DNA from: Oceanococcus sp051252075
Lineage (GTDB): Bacteria; Pseudomonadota; Gammaproteobacteria; Nevskiales; Oceanococcaceae
Length of the DNA: 62,269 bases
Reading direction: 5' to 3'
Assembly (NCBI GenBank): GCA_051252075.1
Contig: JBPOFU010000009.1
Coordinates: forward strand, 1 to 62,269
Shown: in pieces, positions 50,903 to 60,989 of the stretch
How positions within the stretch are numbered: position 1 is the first letter of the stretch
How the letters are laid out: every line of letters begins with the position of its first letter
Translations under genes and position numbers: made by a program
The notes under the pieces: model-generated
Told to the model about the DNA's origin: nothing
Seen by the model: the letters and a program-made list of their open reading frames with translations, nothing else
The model's database searches: none

Positions 50903-52003
50903 TCAGCGCAGCAACAAGGCGATGCCTATGCCCAGATAGTTGCCGACCGCGTAGCCCACCAGCCCGGTAGTCAGGCCCGAAAGCAGTATCGCTGGATTCT
51001 TCAGTGCGCTGGCGACGGGGGGAACGAAAGGTGGGCCATAAAGCGCGGCCGTTTGCGTGATGATCGCGGTGTCACGGTCTATACCTGCCAAACGCACAAA
51101 CAACAGATGCAGCACGATAGTGCCGATCAATATGCTCAGGTGCATGGCTGCAATCTGAGCCAAACCCTCGCCAAATTGGTCGATCTGCAGTCGGCTACCG
51201 AGGGCACAACAAAATACGGTTACCAGGTAATAGCCCATGGAATAGCCGGTTTCTATTTTACGCAAGCGTGGCCAGAAAGACGCGATGATGCTGAGAGATG
51301 TAATGCCGAGCATGATGGGCGCAACGGCCATCGTGGAACTGATCAACAAGACGACTGCGACGGTAACGCCGACGATCAATGCAGAGATGCCCAGCGCCAA
51401 GGCCGCGCCGGTCCAATCGATGGTTAACGTGGCGCGCTCAGTCGGCGGCTGATCTGAATGCAGTGGTCTGGACGGCTTGAGAAACAAACCGTAAACCGGC
51501 CCGGCGAGCGTGATCAGAAACAGAAAGTAGGCGGCACCGCTGGCAAAATCAACAGCATTGATTTGCGCATACAGTTCCGGTGAGGCATCGATCGCACCGT
51601 GCACCACCGCCATATTGGGTGAGCCTCCGGAATATAAACCGGTGAGCATGCCGGCGATATCGGCAGAATGTTCCAGCCGTGACGAGAAAATCAGATGGGC
51701 CGTGATCGACACCAGCAACAGAGCCAACAAGCACAGCCCGAAAGAGATGACGGTTGCTTTCGCACCTTTGAGCCAGCCCCGCACGTCCAGCCCAAACAGC
51801 AACAGCGGTATGGCCAGTGGAATGGATAAGTCGCGGATGTTCGCCGATATCGCCGTGTCGTTAATGGGCAACTGCGCCAGCAATAGACCGAACAAGTACG
51901 CGAACACGACTGGGCCCAAGCGTTTTGCCAGCGGGGAGTGACGCGCTAGCCAAAAGGCTAAGGCGGGCATGAACAGCAAATACGCAAGCTGCAGAATCAG
52001 CAT
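50903..52003 (-). CDS. DUF819 family membrane protein
   Basis: A 366-residue protein with about ten hydrophobic helices. The DUF819 pattern is recognisable: LSIPLAIPLLLFGLDVRGWLK, GMLTGLYSGGSPNMAVVHGA, and the repeated half with DTAIITQTAALYGPPFVPPVA. The two-fold repeat and Gly-rich re-entrant segments suggest a carrier, but no substrate is known for the family. The gap to the next gene is 34 bases, so it is probably cotranscribed with the PLP enzyme. Confidence 0.85.
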   Translation of the reverse strand: MLILQLAYLLFMPALAFWLARHSPLAKRLGPVVFAYLFGLLLAQLPINDTAISANIRDLSIPLAIPLLLFGLDVRGWLKGAKATVISFGLCLLALLLVSITAHLIFSSRLEHSADIAGMLTGLYSGGSPNMAVVHGAIDASPELYAQINAVDFASGAAYFLFLITLAGPVYGLFLKPSRPLHSDQPPTERATLTIDWTGAALALGISALIVGVTVAVVLLISSTMAVAPIMLGITSLSIIASFWPRLRKIETGYSMGYYLVTVFCCALGSRLQIDQFGEGLAQIAAMHLSILIGTIVLHLLFVRLAGIDRDTAIITQTAALYGPPFVPPVASALKNPAILLSGLTTGLVGYAVGNYLGIGIALLLR

Positions 52004-52037
52004 TACGATGAACTTTTCGGTGTTGAGCGGGGCGGCT

Positions 52038-53468
52038 TCAGAAACTCATACTCATGAACATCAATAGCAGTTCATCGCGTTTATCCGCCGGCAATAAATT
52101 CATCACTGTGTTGAGCGGCGCCACTTCGCTGGGTAGGTCGGCCCCCTTGAGACCGGCCAGAGGCAATAGCACCGGCAGCATCTCAGGTACGGATTTACCC
52201 GCGACGCTGTCGACGGCTTGTTGAATCGCCGCGGTATCAATTTTGCTGCCCTGAGTGACAAGCGTTTCGGCGGACGTGATGAGATCTACGGCGAACTGGT
52301 CCATGCGGTCGACCACGCCTTCATAGACGTTGACATGAATATTTTCCACGCCACCACCGCAGGCGAATTGCGGCACGGTTGTCCAACCCTTGACCAGCAT
52401 GGCGTCGCTGAGCTCGAACACATTCAAGGTGTCGGATGCGATGGTGAACATGCACATTTCCGGATCGGCCATCACATAGAAATGTGGATTGTCTTTAAAC
52501 CGGGCCAAAAGTTCAGCAGCTTTGTCCTGGCTGCGCTTGACCATGTGTATATAGCCCTCGTGCCCGAGGTAACGCATGGTGACCCAGGCCGCTGCTACTG
52601 GGCCGGCGGTGCGGGTGGACTGCACCGTGGTATTGAACACCGTGTACTCGGTCGTGCGACTGTTCACGAACCAAGCATGTTGGCGCAGCTGCGGGGTTCG
52701 AAACAGCACGATGGAGGCATTCTTCGGGGCGTAACCGTATTTGTGTAAGTCGGTAGAGATGGATGTCACACCGGGCAGGCTGAAATCAATCGCCTTGTGG
52801 AAACGTCCGGCCATACGCAGGTGGGAGAGGTACAAACCGCCAACACAGGCATCCACATGAAACAAAATGCCACGCTCACGGGCGATTTCTGACATCTCTT
52901 CTATCGGGTCTACGGTTCCGTGCGAAAAGTTTGGCGCAGAGCCGACACAAATAATGGTTTGATCATTGATCGCATCGGCAAAGGCGGTGAGATCGGCGCG
53001 AAAGCCGGTGGTGTCGACGGTCGTCATGATCACCGTAAGCCCTAAATAATCCGCGGCCTTATGAAATGCCGGGTGGGCGGTGATAGGCAGCACAATATTG
53101 GGCTGGGTAATGTGCGGTTTGGTCGCGCGACAAAAGTCACGCGCGGCCTTCATCGCCAGCATGATGCTCTCCGTGCCTCCGCTGGTGAAATTGCCACAGC
53201 AACTTCCCGACCCACGCAACAGCTCTTTGACGGCCCCAACGATGTCCTTTTCCATCTGCGAAATAGACGGGAACAGATTGAAGTACAGCGCATTTAAATC
53301 GAGATAGCGAAGATAAGCTTCCTTGGCCAAGGTGGCGACGTCTTCGGCGGGATCGAAGCGACCGGAGAGGATTCGCGTTACCGCAGGATCGGTATCTTGT
53401 GCAGCAACTTCGGCCAGTGCCACGCGCAGCGCATCTGCTCCAAGAGGGGTATCCAGAATGCTCGTCAT
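52038..53468 (-). CDS. PLP-dependent lyase, sphingosine-1-phosphate lyase/group II decarboxylase family
   Basis: A 476-residue fold-type I PLP enzyme. It has the glycine-rich FTSGGTESIMLAMKAARD, HPAFHKAADYLG, VGSAPNFSHGTVDPIEEM, HVDACVGGLYL, and the Schiff-base Lys in STDLHKYGYAPKN. That order and the HKYGYAPK motif are closest to sphingosine-1-phosphate lyase, with glutamate decarboxylase as a more distant relative. It would cleave a phosphorylated long-chain base or decarboxylate an amino acid. ATG 53468 has GGTGACGAG upstream; an earlier start would run through the promoter. Divergent from the TonB receptor gene. Confidence 0.82.
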   Translation of the reverse strand: MTSILDTPLGADALRVALAEVAAQDTDPAVTRILSGRFDPAEDVATLAKEAYLRYLDLNALYFNLFPSISQMEKDIVGAVKELLRGSGSCCGNFTSGGTESIMLAMKAARDFCRATKPHITQPNIVLPITAHPAFHKAADYLGLTVIMTTVDTTGFRADLTAFADAINDQTIICVGSAPNFSHGTVDPIEEMSEIARERGILFHVDACVGGLYLSHLRMAGRFHKAIDFSLPGVTSISTDLHKYGYAPKNASIVLFRTPQLRQHAWFVNSRTTEYTVFNTTVQSTRTAGPVAAAWVTMRYLGHEGYIHMVKRSQDKAAELLARFKDNPHFYVMADPEMCMFTIASDTLNVFELSDAMLVKGWTTVPQFACGGGVENIHVNVYEGVVDRMDQFAVDLITSAETLVTQGSKIDTAAIQQAVDSVAGKSVPEMLPVLLPLAGLKGADLPSEVAPLNTVMNLLPADKRDELLLMFMSMSF

Positions 53469-53647
53469 GTTCTCGTCACCTTGTTCAACTGAATTGGGTT
53501 TGCATAGTCTGCGACTTGAGAGGCTATGTTTATTGGTATGTTGTCGCAAGCATGGCAGGATCATGCAAACGACGAAACGGGTTTTCGCCCTTCTTAGGAA
53601 GTGACCGTAGGGCACCGGATTCGCATATAAAACAGGAGACACCCAGC

Positions 53648-56068
53648 ATGCCTAGACGGCTCATACATCAGTCATTGCACCTGAATATTTTGGGCTGGCG
53701 ATCGTTGCTCATGTTGGGCTGTTGTGCGCTCGTTCCGGTGCAGGCCGCCGACCGCGAACGGGTGATCGAAGAGATCGTCGTTACCGCGCAGAAAACCCAG
53801 GAAAGTCTGCAGGACGTGCCTATCTCTATCAGCGCTCTGTCTGGCAAATTTATGCAGGAGAACGGCATTGGCGATCTGGTGGAAGCGTCGCTGTATGTGC
53901 CGAATGTTCGGGTGGAATTCACCAGCCCTTCGTCGCCGCAGGTTTTTATACGCGGCTTCGGCACTAACACTTTTAATCCCAGCTTTGAGCCGGCTGTGGG
54001 GTTGGTGCAGGACGACATATTTTTTGGTCGCGGGACATACTTCACGCAATCCATGTATGACCTAGAGCGCATCGAAGTCTTGCGCGGGCCACAGGGCACG
54101 CTATTCGGAAAAAATACCATAGCGGGAGTATTCAATGTCACCTCTCGCAGTGCTCCGATGGATCAGGGCAGCGAGGCCAATCTGTCCTACAAATTGGAAG
54201 ATTTCGGTGACCAGCGCATAGAGGGCGGCATAGGTTATCGGGGTTCTGCCAATTTCGGCGTACGCGTTTCCGCCATGGCTTGGGATAGGGCGGGTCGTAT
54301 GAGCAATAGCAAGTTGGGTCGCAAAGAAGACAATCGCGACCAAGATGCCCTGCGCCTGAAATTGCAATGGGAGCCGCTGGATCAGGCCAGCGTGGAAACG
54401 ATCTTGCAGCGTTCGGAAACCACGGTGAATTTCTGGCCTCGGCAGTTGATGAATCTGGATCAGGATACGCGTGACTATCTGGTGAATTTCGACCCGAAAA
54501 TCGAAGATGATCCGCTTGATTTCCAGACCAGTTTCGATAATCCGGGCGAATTGTTCCAGGCTTCCGAGACGGCGCAAGTACGTGGCACTTGGGCGTTCGA
54601 TGATGCGCTGGGCTTGAGCCAGCTAGAAAGTACGTTGATTCTGGGGCTGTCTTGGCTGGAAGTTGAACAGTTCCAGGATCTGGACGTGTCACCGGCAGAT
54701 CTGCTCAATCTTAACGAAGTGGATGACTATAGCCAGACTTCCTTGGAGTGGCGCTTTTCTGGCGAGGCGGCCAGTTTGTTTGGTTTCGGCCAGCAGGCCC
54801 GTTTTATTGCTGGCGTATTTTACTTTCAGTCGGATTTTCACATCGTCGCTGATGTGACCGCAGGACAGGACATAGGCTCTTATGCCGGCACCAAAGATGC
54901 CCAACAGTTGCTCTCGGGTGAGACCAATGTGCCCGGTAATCCTTTGGGCGGTTTGGTCGGTGGAGTGCTGCCACCTTTACTGGATTTTGTCAGTGAGACG
55001 GACTACTACCGTTTCGACTATTTTCAGGACGTCAGTGCCTACGCCGCGTTCGGTCAGATCAGTTGGGACATCACTGACAAGTGGGTGCTGACGCCGGGCC
55101 TGAGGATTAACCGTGAGGAAAAAGTATCGGTGCCGACGGGAACCTCAGTGTGTACGAATAAGGATGTTCTGCAGCAGGTCGACGGGATGCTTGCTGCAAA
55201 TACTCGTTGTATTACCGCATCGTTGATGGGCGCCAACGATTATGCGCCGGGGCCGACCGTGCGAGTGGAGGAGAACATTTCCCCCAAGCTGACGCTAAGT
55301 TATTACTTCAACAGCGATGTGTCCGTGTTCGGCTCTTTGACCCGAGGGTTTAAAAGCGGTGGTGTGAATGCCATCTCTTTTACCGGTGACGAGCTGGAGT
55401 TTGAGCCGGAACAAGCGCAATCCTATGAACTCGGCCTGCGCAGTCAATGGCTGAACAACACGCTGCGATTCAATGCGACGGCGTTCCGTATGGACTTTGA
55501 CAATTTGCAGGTACTTGCCTTTAACGGCCTGTTTTTCGATGTGACCAACGCCGCTACAGCTTATTCCGAAGGACTGGAGACGGACATTCAATGGTTGACG
55601 CCCTTCCAGCCTTTGAGCATTAACGCTTCCTTGGGCTATTTGCGTGCCCGCTATGCCAGCTACCCCGATGCACCAGCGCCCATCAGTGAAGGCATTGGCG
55701 CTTTGCAAGACTTGAGCGGAAAGACCTTGGCCTTCGCCCCAAAATTGACCGGTACGCTGAGTCCCACGCTGGATTTTGAGCTTGGCGGCTTTGGCTTGAA
55801 AGCCATCGCCACACTCCAATATCGCGACGCACACTACACCGACACCGATCTGGATGAAGCGACGCGTATTCCTGCTACGACCACTTATGCGGCTCATGTG
55901 TCGCTAACGACACCGGATGATCGCTGGACTTTAACCGTGGGTGGTAAAAATTTGACCGATGAGCGCACGCTCAATCAAGTCATCGATACCGCGATGTTTC
56001 CGGGTACCTACAATCCCAGTCAAAATCCCGGGCGTTTGTTGTACGGCGCGATCAAAGTCAGCTGGTAA
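53648..56068 (+). CDS. TonB-dependent outer-membrane receptor
   Basis: An 806-residue receptor. It has a signal peptide (to about residue 35, QAADRE), a TonB box-like EEIVVTAQKTQESLQDVP, the plug domain with VFIRGFGTN and RIEVLRGPQGTLFGKNTIAGVFNVTSR, and a 22-strand barrel ending in NPGRLLYGAIKVSW. The EIVVTAQK form is typical of receptors in proteobacteria that take up complex organic molecules as well as siderophores. AGGAGA at 53632-53637 supports ATG 53648. It is divergent from the PLP lyase with a 179-base spacer. Uptake of a lipid or other amphiphile would match that neighbour. Confidence 0.92.
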   Translation: MPRRLIHQSLHLNILGWRSLLMLGCCALVPVQAADRERVIEEIVVTAQKTQESLQDVPISISALSGKFMQENGIGDLVEASLYVPNVRVEFTSPSSPQVFIRGFGTNTFNPSFEPAVGLVQDDIFFGRGTYFTQSMYDLERIEVLRGPQGTLFGKNTIAGVFNVTSRSAPMDQGSEANLSYKLEDFGDQRIEGGIGYRGSANFGVRVSAMAWDRAGRMSNSKLGRKEDNRDQDALRLKLQWEPLDQASVETILQRSETTVNFWPRQLMNLDQDTRDYLVNFDPKIEDDPLDFQTSFDNPGELFQASETAQVRGTWAFDDALGLSQLESTLILGLSWLEVEQFQDLDVSPADLLNLNEVDDYSQTSLEWRFSGEAASLFGFGQQARFIAGVFYFQSDFHIVADVTAGQDIGSYAGTKDAQQLLSGETNVPGNPLGGLVGGVLPPLLDFVSETDYYRFDYFQDVSAYAAFGQISWDITDKWVLTPGLRINREEKVSVPTGTSVCTNKDVLQQVDGMLAANTRCITASLMGANDYAPGPTVRVEENISPKLTLSYYFNSDVSVFGSLTRGFKSGGVNAISFTGDELEFEPEQAQSYELGLRSQWLNNTLRFNATAFRMDFDNLQVLAFNGLFFDVTNAATAYSEGLETDIQWLTPFQPLSINASLGYLRARYASYPDAPAPISEGIGALQDLSGKTLAFAPKLTGTLSPTLDFELGGFGLKAIATLQYRDAHYTDTDLDEATRIPATTTYAAHVSLTTPDDRWTLTVGGKNLTDERTLNQVIDTAMFPGTYNPSQNPGRLLYGAIKVSW

Positions 56069-56080
56069 GCGGCTGTAGAT

Positions 56081-56749
56081 TCAATCCCGCTGCGCGACGA
56101 ACAGGGTGTGGGTGAATTTTTTCGCTTGCGGGTAGGCTTTTGCCTTGATGCATTCAACTTTTTTGAAGACTTTCCCCAATGCACGGGTGAAGTTCTTGTC
56201 CGGCTTGGCAGACCAGTAGACCACCCGCCCGCCGGGATGCAGCGCCGCCTTTGCTCGGACGATACCGGTGTCGTTGTAGAGTCCGGCATTTCCCTGTTGC
56301 ACTAGTGGTTCCGGGCTGTTGTCCACATCCAGCAGTATCGTGTGATAGCGGTCTTTCCCATTGCGCTTGAGCAGATCTGCAACGTCGCAAATGTGTATGT
56401 GTACGCGTGGGTCATCCAGCAGTAGGCCGTTCACACCGGTGAGGAATTCTCGATTCCAATCGACCATTACCGGTAAAAGCTCCGCCACATCAACAACCGC
56501 ATTCGATGGACAAAGCTGCAAAACCCGGCGCAGGGTAAAGCCAAAGCCCAGTCCTCCGATCAAAATGCGGGGTTGGGCGGGCAGGTCCAAACAAGCAAGC
56601 TCCGCCATTTTCTGTTCTGAGGACGAGGCTTTGGTGCTCATCAGCGGTACCCCGCGCACCTTTAAGTAGTGATGGCCATCGTGCTCCTGTAGGACCAGAG
56701 CTTCGCCATCAGGTGTTTGGGCGGTGGCTAGCGTGGTGGTGATTTTCAT
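56081..56749 (-). CDS. Spermidine synthase-like methyltransferase-fold protein
   Basis: A 222-residue protein with the class I SAM-type Rossmann core. LIGGLGFGFTLRRVLQL, DVAELLPVMVDWNREF and TILLDVDNSPEPLVQ follow spermidine synthase, as does GGRVVYWSAKPDKNF. It lacks the N-terminal beta domain in full. Such short paralogs are common in proteobacteria and have no settled function. It is convergent with the TonB receptor, with 12 bases between stops. Confidence 0.75.
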   Translation of the reverse strand: MKITTTLATAQTPDGEALVLQEHDGHHYLKVRGVPLMSTKASSSEQKMAELACLDLPAQPRILIGGLGFGFTLRRVLQLCPSNAVVDVAELLPVMVDWNREFLTGVNGLLLDDPRVHIHICDVADLLKRNGKDRYHTILLDVDNSPEPLVQQGNAGLYNDTGIVRAKAALHPGGRVVYWSAKPDKNFTRALGKVFKKVECIKAKAYPQAKKFTHTLFVAQRD

Positions 56750-56795
56750 GATTGCTCAGTGGGTTGGGGCTTGGATTTAGATTGAGCAGTATTGC

Positions 56796-57455
56796 TTGTA
56801 CAACCGGCAAGCACCAGATTCTCGTAACCTCATTCAGCTGGCGCTGAAGGTATCCCAGTCGGTAGACGTGCCGGCGCAAGGTCAAAGCCGTGGCACCTGC
56901 GTGCTGCTGCATGGCAAGAACTTCAGCGGCGCTTACTGGGCCGACACCATAGATTTTCTGGCGCGGCAGGGGTTTCGTGTGGTGGCGCCCGACCAGATCG
57001 GTTTTGGTACCTCGACATTGCCGGCCCATTATCAGTTCAGCTTTGCCCAACTGGCAGCCAATGCCAAGGGCCTGCTGGATGAGCTTGAAGTTGCGTCAGT
57101 GCGCGTGCTGGGGCATTCAATGGGTGGCATGCTGGCCACCCGATTCGCGCTGCAATACCCGGACTTGGTCGAGCAATTGATACTGCTCAATCCGATTGGT
57201 CTTGAGGACTGGCGCGCGATGGGCGTGCCGCATGTACCGGTGGAAGCCATTTATCAGGCTGAGCGGGGGAAGGATTTCGATGCCATCAAGGCCTACCAGC
57301 AAGCGAGCTACTACGATGGTGTCTGGAAAGATGACTACACCCCTTGGGCCCGCTTGCTGGCCGATGCGTATCAGGGGCGCCCAGGCAAGCGCTTTGCCTG
57401 GAACATGGCGTTGACCGAGGATATGATCTTGGCGCATCCGAGCCGTCGCGACTGA
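56796..57455 (+). pseudogene. Truncated alpha/beta hydrolase
   Basis: Frame opens at a TTG with no ribosome site and gives 219 residues: VLLHGKNFSGAYW, PDQIGFGTST and the nucleophile GHSMGG are intact, but the acid strand and catalytic His are missing after residue 215. The sequence just past the stop reads in another frame as RDHNKTKDRDQR, which looks like the lost late His region, so an internal deletion with frame change is likely. Remains of a MhpC-like hydrolase. Confidence 0.6.
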
Positions 57456-57683
57456 CCACTGCGGGGCGCGACCACAACAAGACAAAGGACCGCGACCAGC
57501 GCGAGACGTGGACTAGCGAGGTTTTAAAGAAAGTTCTGCCAATGGCGACGCGTTGTTGATTTCCAGCGAATTCGCACTACTTGTGTTTTGTTCGACGGAA
57601 TTTCCAGTGTGGTGCGTTTCAGTTTGTATGGCCATTTCAGATTTTTAACATGGCTGCACCGACAGACGAACAGGAAACACCTC

Positions 57684-59099
57684 ATGAACACTTCTGCCCG
57701 ACTAGCCAGCGCGCTCGTTACGATCCTATTCATCGCGTCAACAGCGCACGCCCAAGGGGCGAAAAGCCACCCGAGGGATAACGATCTCAAACGCGGCGGG
57801 CAGGATTCCGAGGTCAATAACGCTTCGCAACTGATGATTACCGACCTGCGTGTTGTTGAAGATCCTCTGCGCACAGACCCAGAGAACGGGGATTTTGCCA
57901 CTTGGAGCTTTCGCTATCTGATCGAACAAATGGCAGGGGAACAACAGCCATCGGATTTCGTACGGGACTGGCTGCAGCAATGGGCGTTTGATCAGTCCAT
58001 CAATGGCCATACGGTGGCAGCACGTGAGGCGATGTGGGAAAAAATCATCGATCCTTGGTTGGCGGCCAGCGGTGGTAGTCAGCTGAACCTTGATATTGCC
58101 CCATTCAAGTTGCTTGCGATTGTCAACCGCATGGATCTGCGCCGCCATACAGCTGATGGAAATGTTGCGACAGCGGGGGAAGGGCGATTCGTTTTCGGAG
58201 TGCTGGATCAAAACGGTGTGCCGCTACCTCCCCTGGCTGGAACAGCGACCGGAGGCTTTACCGTCATCTTTGAGTATGAGCTTCCGGCCAAGAACATGCG
58301 GGAGTTGCGGTCTTGGACTGAAGCCTGGCGCGATCTGGGTGCGAATCCACTGGGCACGGAACGATACAACAGTGCTTTGGAAGTCATCACTCGCAGATTC
58401 ACTGACCGTAATGACAGCTTAGGTAAAGTAAATGGCTCAGCTCTGAACCAAATACGCACCAACGAAATAGCCTTGGACACCAACTGGGAGTTGCGTGAGT
58501 TTGTTCTCGATCATGCCTCAGGTCATCTTCGTCAAAATACGGTTGCCTTGTCGCCCGATCCTATAAGTCTCAATGGCACTCCTATGTTGGCTAGACTGAT
58601 CAATGCCAATGAAGATGCGCTGTTGCAAGGCGACTTTGATCTGAAATCTGACTGGTTTGCGGGCGCATCGCTTGCGGGACCATTTACTCCAGAACATTTC
58701 GATGACTGGCACCAGCGCAGTTTCAGGGAGAAGGATATTTTCGAAGGGTTTTTCTTCGATATTCCATGGAGTGCAAACGGGATTAACAGCAATAACGCAC
58801 GTCACAATTTTGCTCTGAACACCTGTAATGGTTGCCACCGTGAAGAAACCGAGACGAGCTTTCTTCATGTGAGCTTTGCTTCAGAGCACACGCTGCCCGG
58901 GGCCATGGGCGTAGCGGCTGCATTGTCGGAATTCCTAACCGGCACGCAAGTAACGGATCCCGTGGACGGTGTAACAGCCCGTGAATTCAATGATCTGAGT
59001 CGACGCGCTGAGGATTTTGCAGAGCTGATTGCCAGCTTTGACTCGCGCAATGGAGGGCAAGGACCACGAAAGGAACATAAGCCACGGTTTGTGCATTGA
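57684..59099 (+). CDS. Secreted protein with CxxCH motif
   Basis: A 471-residue protein with a signal peptide (MNTSARLASALVTILFIASTAHAQG). It contains KLLAIVNRMDLR, GRFVFGVLD and, near residue 390, NTCNGCHREETETSFLHV, where CNGCH fits a c-type heme attachment site. No other heme site is visible. Proteins of this layout occur in bacteria with many exported proteins, but I do not know their function. AGGAAA at 57671-57676 supports ATG 57684. Confidence 0.68.
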   Translation: MNTSARLASALVTILFIASTAHAQGAKSHPRDNDLKRGGQDSEVNNASQLMITDLRVVEDPLRTDPENGDFATWSFRYLIEQMAGEQQPSDFVRDWLQQWAFDQSINGHTVAAREAMWEKIIDPWLAASGGSQLNLDIAPFKLLAIVNRMDLRRHTADGNVATAGEGRFVFGVLDQNGVPLPPLAGTATGGFTVIFEYELPAKNMRELRSWTEAWRDLGANPLGTERYNSALEVITRRFTDRNDSLGKVNGSALNQIRTNEIALDTNWELREFVLDHASGHLRQNTVALSPDPISLNGTPMLARLINANEDALLQGDFDLKSDWFAGASLAGPFTPEHFDDWHQRSFREKDIFEGFFFDIPWSANGINSNNARHNFALNTCNGCHREETETSFLHVSFASEHTLPGAMGVAAALSEFLTGTQVTDPVDGVTAREFNDLSRRAEDFAELIASFDSRNGGQGPRKEHKPRFVH

Positions 59100-59553
59100 A
59101 TAATTATTTCGCGAAGGACGTTCCAAGCTAGTGCATTTCAGTTCGTACGGTCACCTCAGTTGAACCCAATCCCTATGGATGCGCAAAATGACATCAAATT
59201 CTAGCCATCGTATCGCCGCTGATTTCAAAGGCTCGAGTGATCCTTCAATGGCGACATTCTTCATTGAAGGCATGTAGCTGCTCGCTTCAGCGGCGACATT
59301 TGCGCAACCCATTGCGATCGCCCCGGCGGAGATTGAACAGAGCGACGCGGCTCTCAACGGATGATCGTAAAGTCGTGATACTGACCCCCGAAAGCCCGTC
59401 AGCATCTTTGTTTTAGGCTCGTGAGGCGTTCTGTTTGTTCCGTTGGGATCATAGGTTTTTTAGAAAATGAAAAATTTTCGACGGAATTTTTATGCCCCTG
59501 CGTTAAAGCCTAAAAGCGTCATTCAACAGTTCAATCTCCTAAGAGAAATCCGC
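59100..59553. other. Intergenic gap with partial direct repeat
   Basis: A 454-bp gap. Bases 59115-59159 resemble 57596-57640 (about 70% by eye), so the CxxCH gene is flanked by a degenerate direct repeat. No gene was seen. Confidence 0.4.
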
Positions 59554-60633
59554 ATGAAAGATATAGGCAATTCAAAAGCGTATCGACTACCGATACCGTT
59601 TATTGCGTCTGCATTGGCATCGTTGTTAGTGGCTTGCGGAGACAGTGGTAGTTCTGCGGACAACGCCGATGACGGAGGTGATCCCATTGTCACCACGGAA
59701 GCCAATCGGCCTGTTGATGCCACTCGTTTCGATTCGGCTTCAGTGAGCGGTTTACAAACGGTCGACTGCACTTTGTCCAATGGCAGCGTAACCACCTGCT
59801 ATGAATTTACGCTGAACGGATTTCCAGCAGATCGCGCCAGCTTAGGGCCGTTTTGCCCGCAAACAACGAGCACGGGCGCCATGGAATCCGGCAAGTGGTT
59901 CGATAACGGGGTGCTGTATGACCTCACTGGAGCCTTTGTCGCCAACCTGGCCAACTTTTATGCCGATGACAATTGGCAACTGTTTGATGAATCGACCGGT
60001 GCAGTTCGTATCACTGATACCCAGGAAGCCTGCGAAGCGGCAGCGCGCCCTGATGTTGCTGAGGAATACAACAACTTCTGCGTTGAATGTGACATTGCTT
60101 ACTACAATGCCGAGTCGGGGCAGGGGGTGTCCGCAACCTATCTGATACCGACGACGCCTCAGCCTCGTTCTGAACCAGGGCAAATTGGTGGAGGCGGTGT
60201 CGGTGCGGCCTATAACGGCGTGAAACTTGATGCCGCCGCGCCAACGGATGCCATCTTGAGCGCGTATACGATTGCCGCATTTGATGATTGCGTCGGTCAT
60301 GTCAATCCGGCTGCTGGATACCACTACCACGGTGCTAATCAAGGTGAAGGTGATTGCCCCGGCATAGCATTTGAAGCGGACGGGCACGGTGGTGCCTTCG
60401 GCTACGCCTTGGATGGTTACGCGATACATACGATGCTCGACAGCAACGGCAATGAAGAGACAGATCTCGATGTTTGCCGGGGCCACACTGATGATGCGCG
60501 TGGTTACCACTATCACACCGCCAGCTCCGGCGAAAACGCCTTCATCGGCTGCTTTACGGGCGAGACGGTTGATGACGGATCAGCAGGCGGACCTCCGGGC
60601 GGCGGCCCTCCCGGCGGCCTGATTGGGGGTTAA
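59554..60633 (+). CDS. YHYH-domain lipoprotein
   Basis: A 359-residue lipoprotein (lipobox LVAC). It carries the YHYH domain: GYHYHGANQGEGDCPG, a central GHGGAFGYALDGYAIHTM, and RGYHYHTAS, then a Pro/Gly-rich tail. YHYH proteins are thought to bind metal ions through the His pairs, often copper or other divalent metals. ATG 59554 has AAGAGA upstream; an in-frame ATG at 59467 lacks a signal peptide at the right distance. The stop is 5 bases before the next gene. Confidence 0.8.
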   Translation: MKDIGNSKAYRLPIPFIASALASLLVACGDSGSSADNADDGGDPIVTTEANRPVDATRFDSASVSGLQTVDCTLSNGSVTTCYEFTLNGFPADRASLGPFCPQTTSTGAMESGKWFDNGVLYDLTGAFVANLANFYADDNWQLFDESTGAVRITDTQEACEAAARPDVAEEYNNFCVECDIAYYNAESGQGVSATYLIPTTPQPRSEPGQIGGGGVGAAYNGVKLDAAAPTDAILSAYTIAAFDDCVGHVNPAAGYHYHGANQGEGDCPGIAFEADGHGGAFGYALDGYAIHTMLDSNGNEETDLDVCRGHTDDARGYHYHTASSGENAFIGCFTGETVDDGSAGGPPGGGPPGGLIGG

Positions 60634-60638
60634 TCTGC

Positions 60639-60965
60639 GTGAAGAGATTCAATGTGGCGAAAAGCCGCCGCAGCCTGCTCGCAGGTTTTATATTGACCGT
60701 TTTATCAGTTTCCGCAGCCAACGCCCACGGCAATAGCAACATGGCGCCTTGGGAAGCCTGCAAGGCTCAAGAACGTGGTGCGGCCTGCAGTTTCCAGGAC
60801 GGGCACGGCGATGAATACAGGGGCAGTTGCCAGCTCTTTAGCGACGCACTGATGTGTGTGCGCAACCAGCCCATCATTCGGCATTCACATGATGAATACG
60901 GTCACAGCCATGCATCGCCAACTATTAAAGGCGAGCAAACAACGACAGGATATGACCCGCATTAA
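60639..60965 (+). CDS. Small secreted His/Cys-containing protein
   Basis: A 108-residue protein from a GTG start, with a signal peptide (cut near ANA-H). The mature part has AACSFQDGHGDEYRGSC, VRNQ and a His-rich tail RHSHDEYGHSHAS. It follows the YHYH gene by 5 bases, so the two probably act together, possibly in metal binding. No family name is known to me beyond a short DGHGD-type repeat seen in small exported proteins. Confidence 0.65.
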   Translation: MKRFNVAKSRRSLLAGFILTVLSVSAANAHGNSNMAPWEACKAQERGAACSFQDGHGDEYRGSCQLFSDALMCVRNQPIIRHSHDEYGHSHASPTIKGEQTTTGYDPH

Positions 60966-60989
60966 ACGCGATTTACTAGGAGAATTGAA

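Noticed and set aside
53399..53647. Longer N-terminus of the TonB receptor and of the PLP lyase
   Set aside because: Both extensions run through the divergent promoter region and lack signal peptide or domain sequence; internal ATGs at 53648 and 53468 have ribosome sites.
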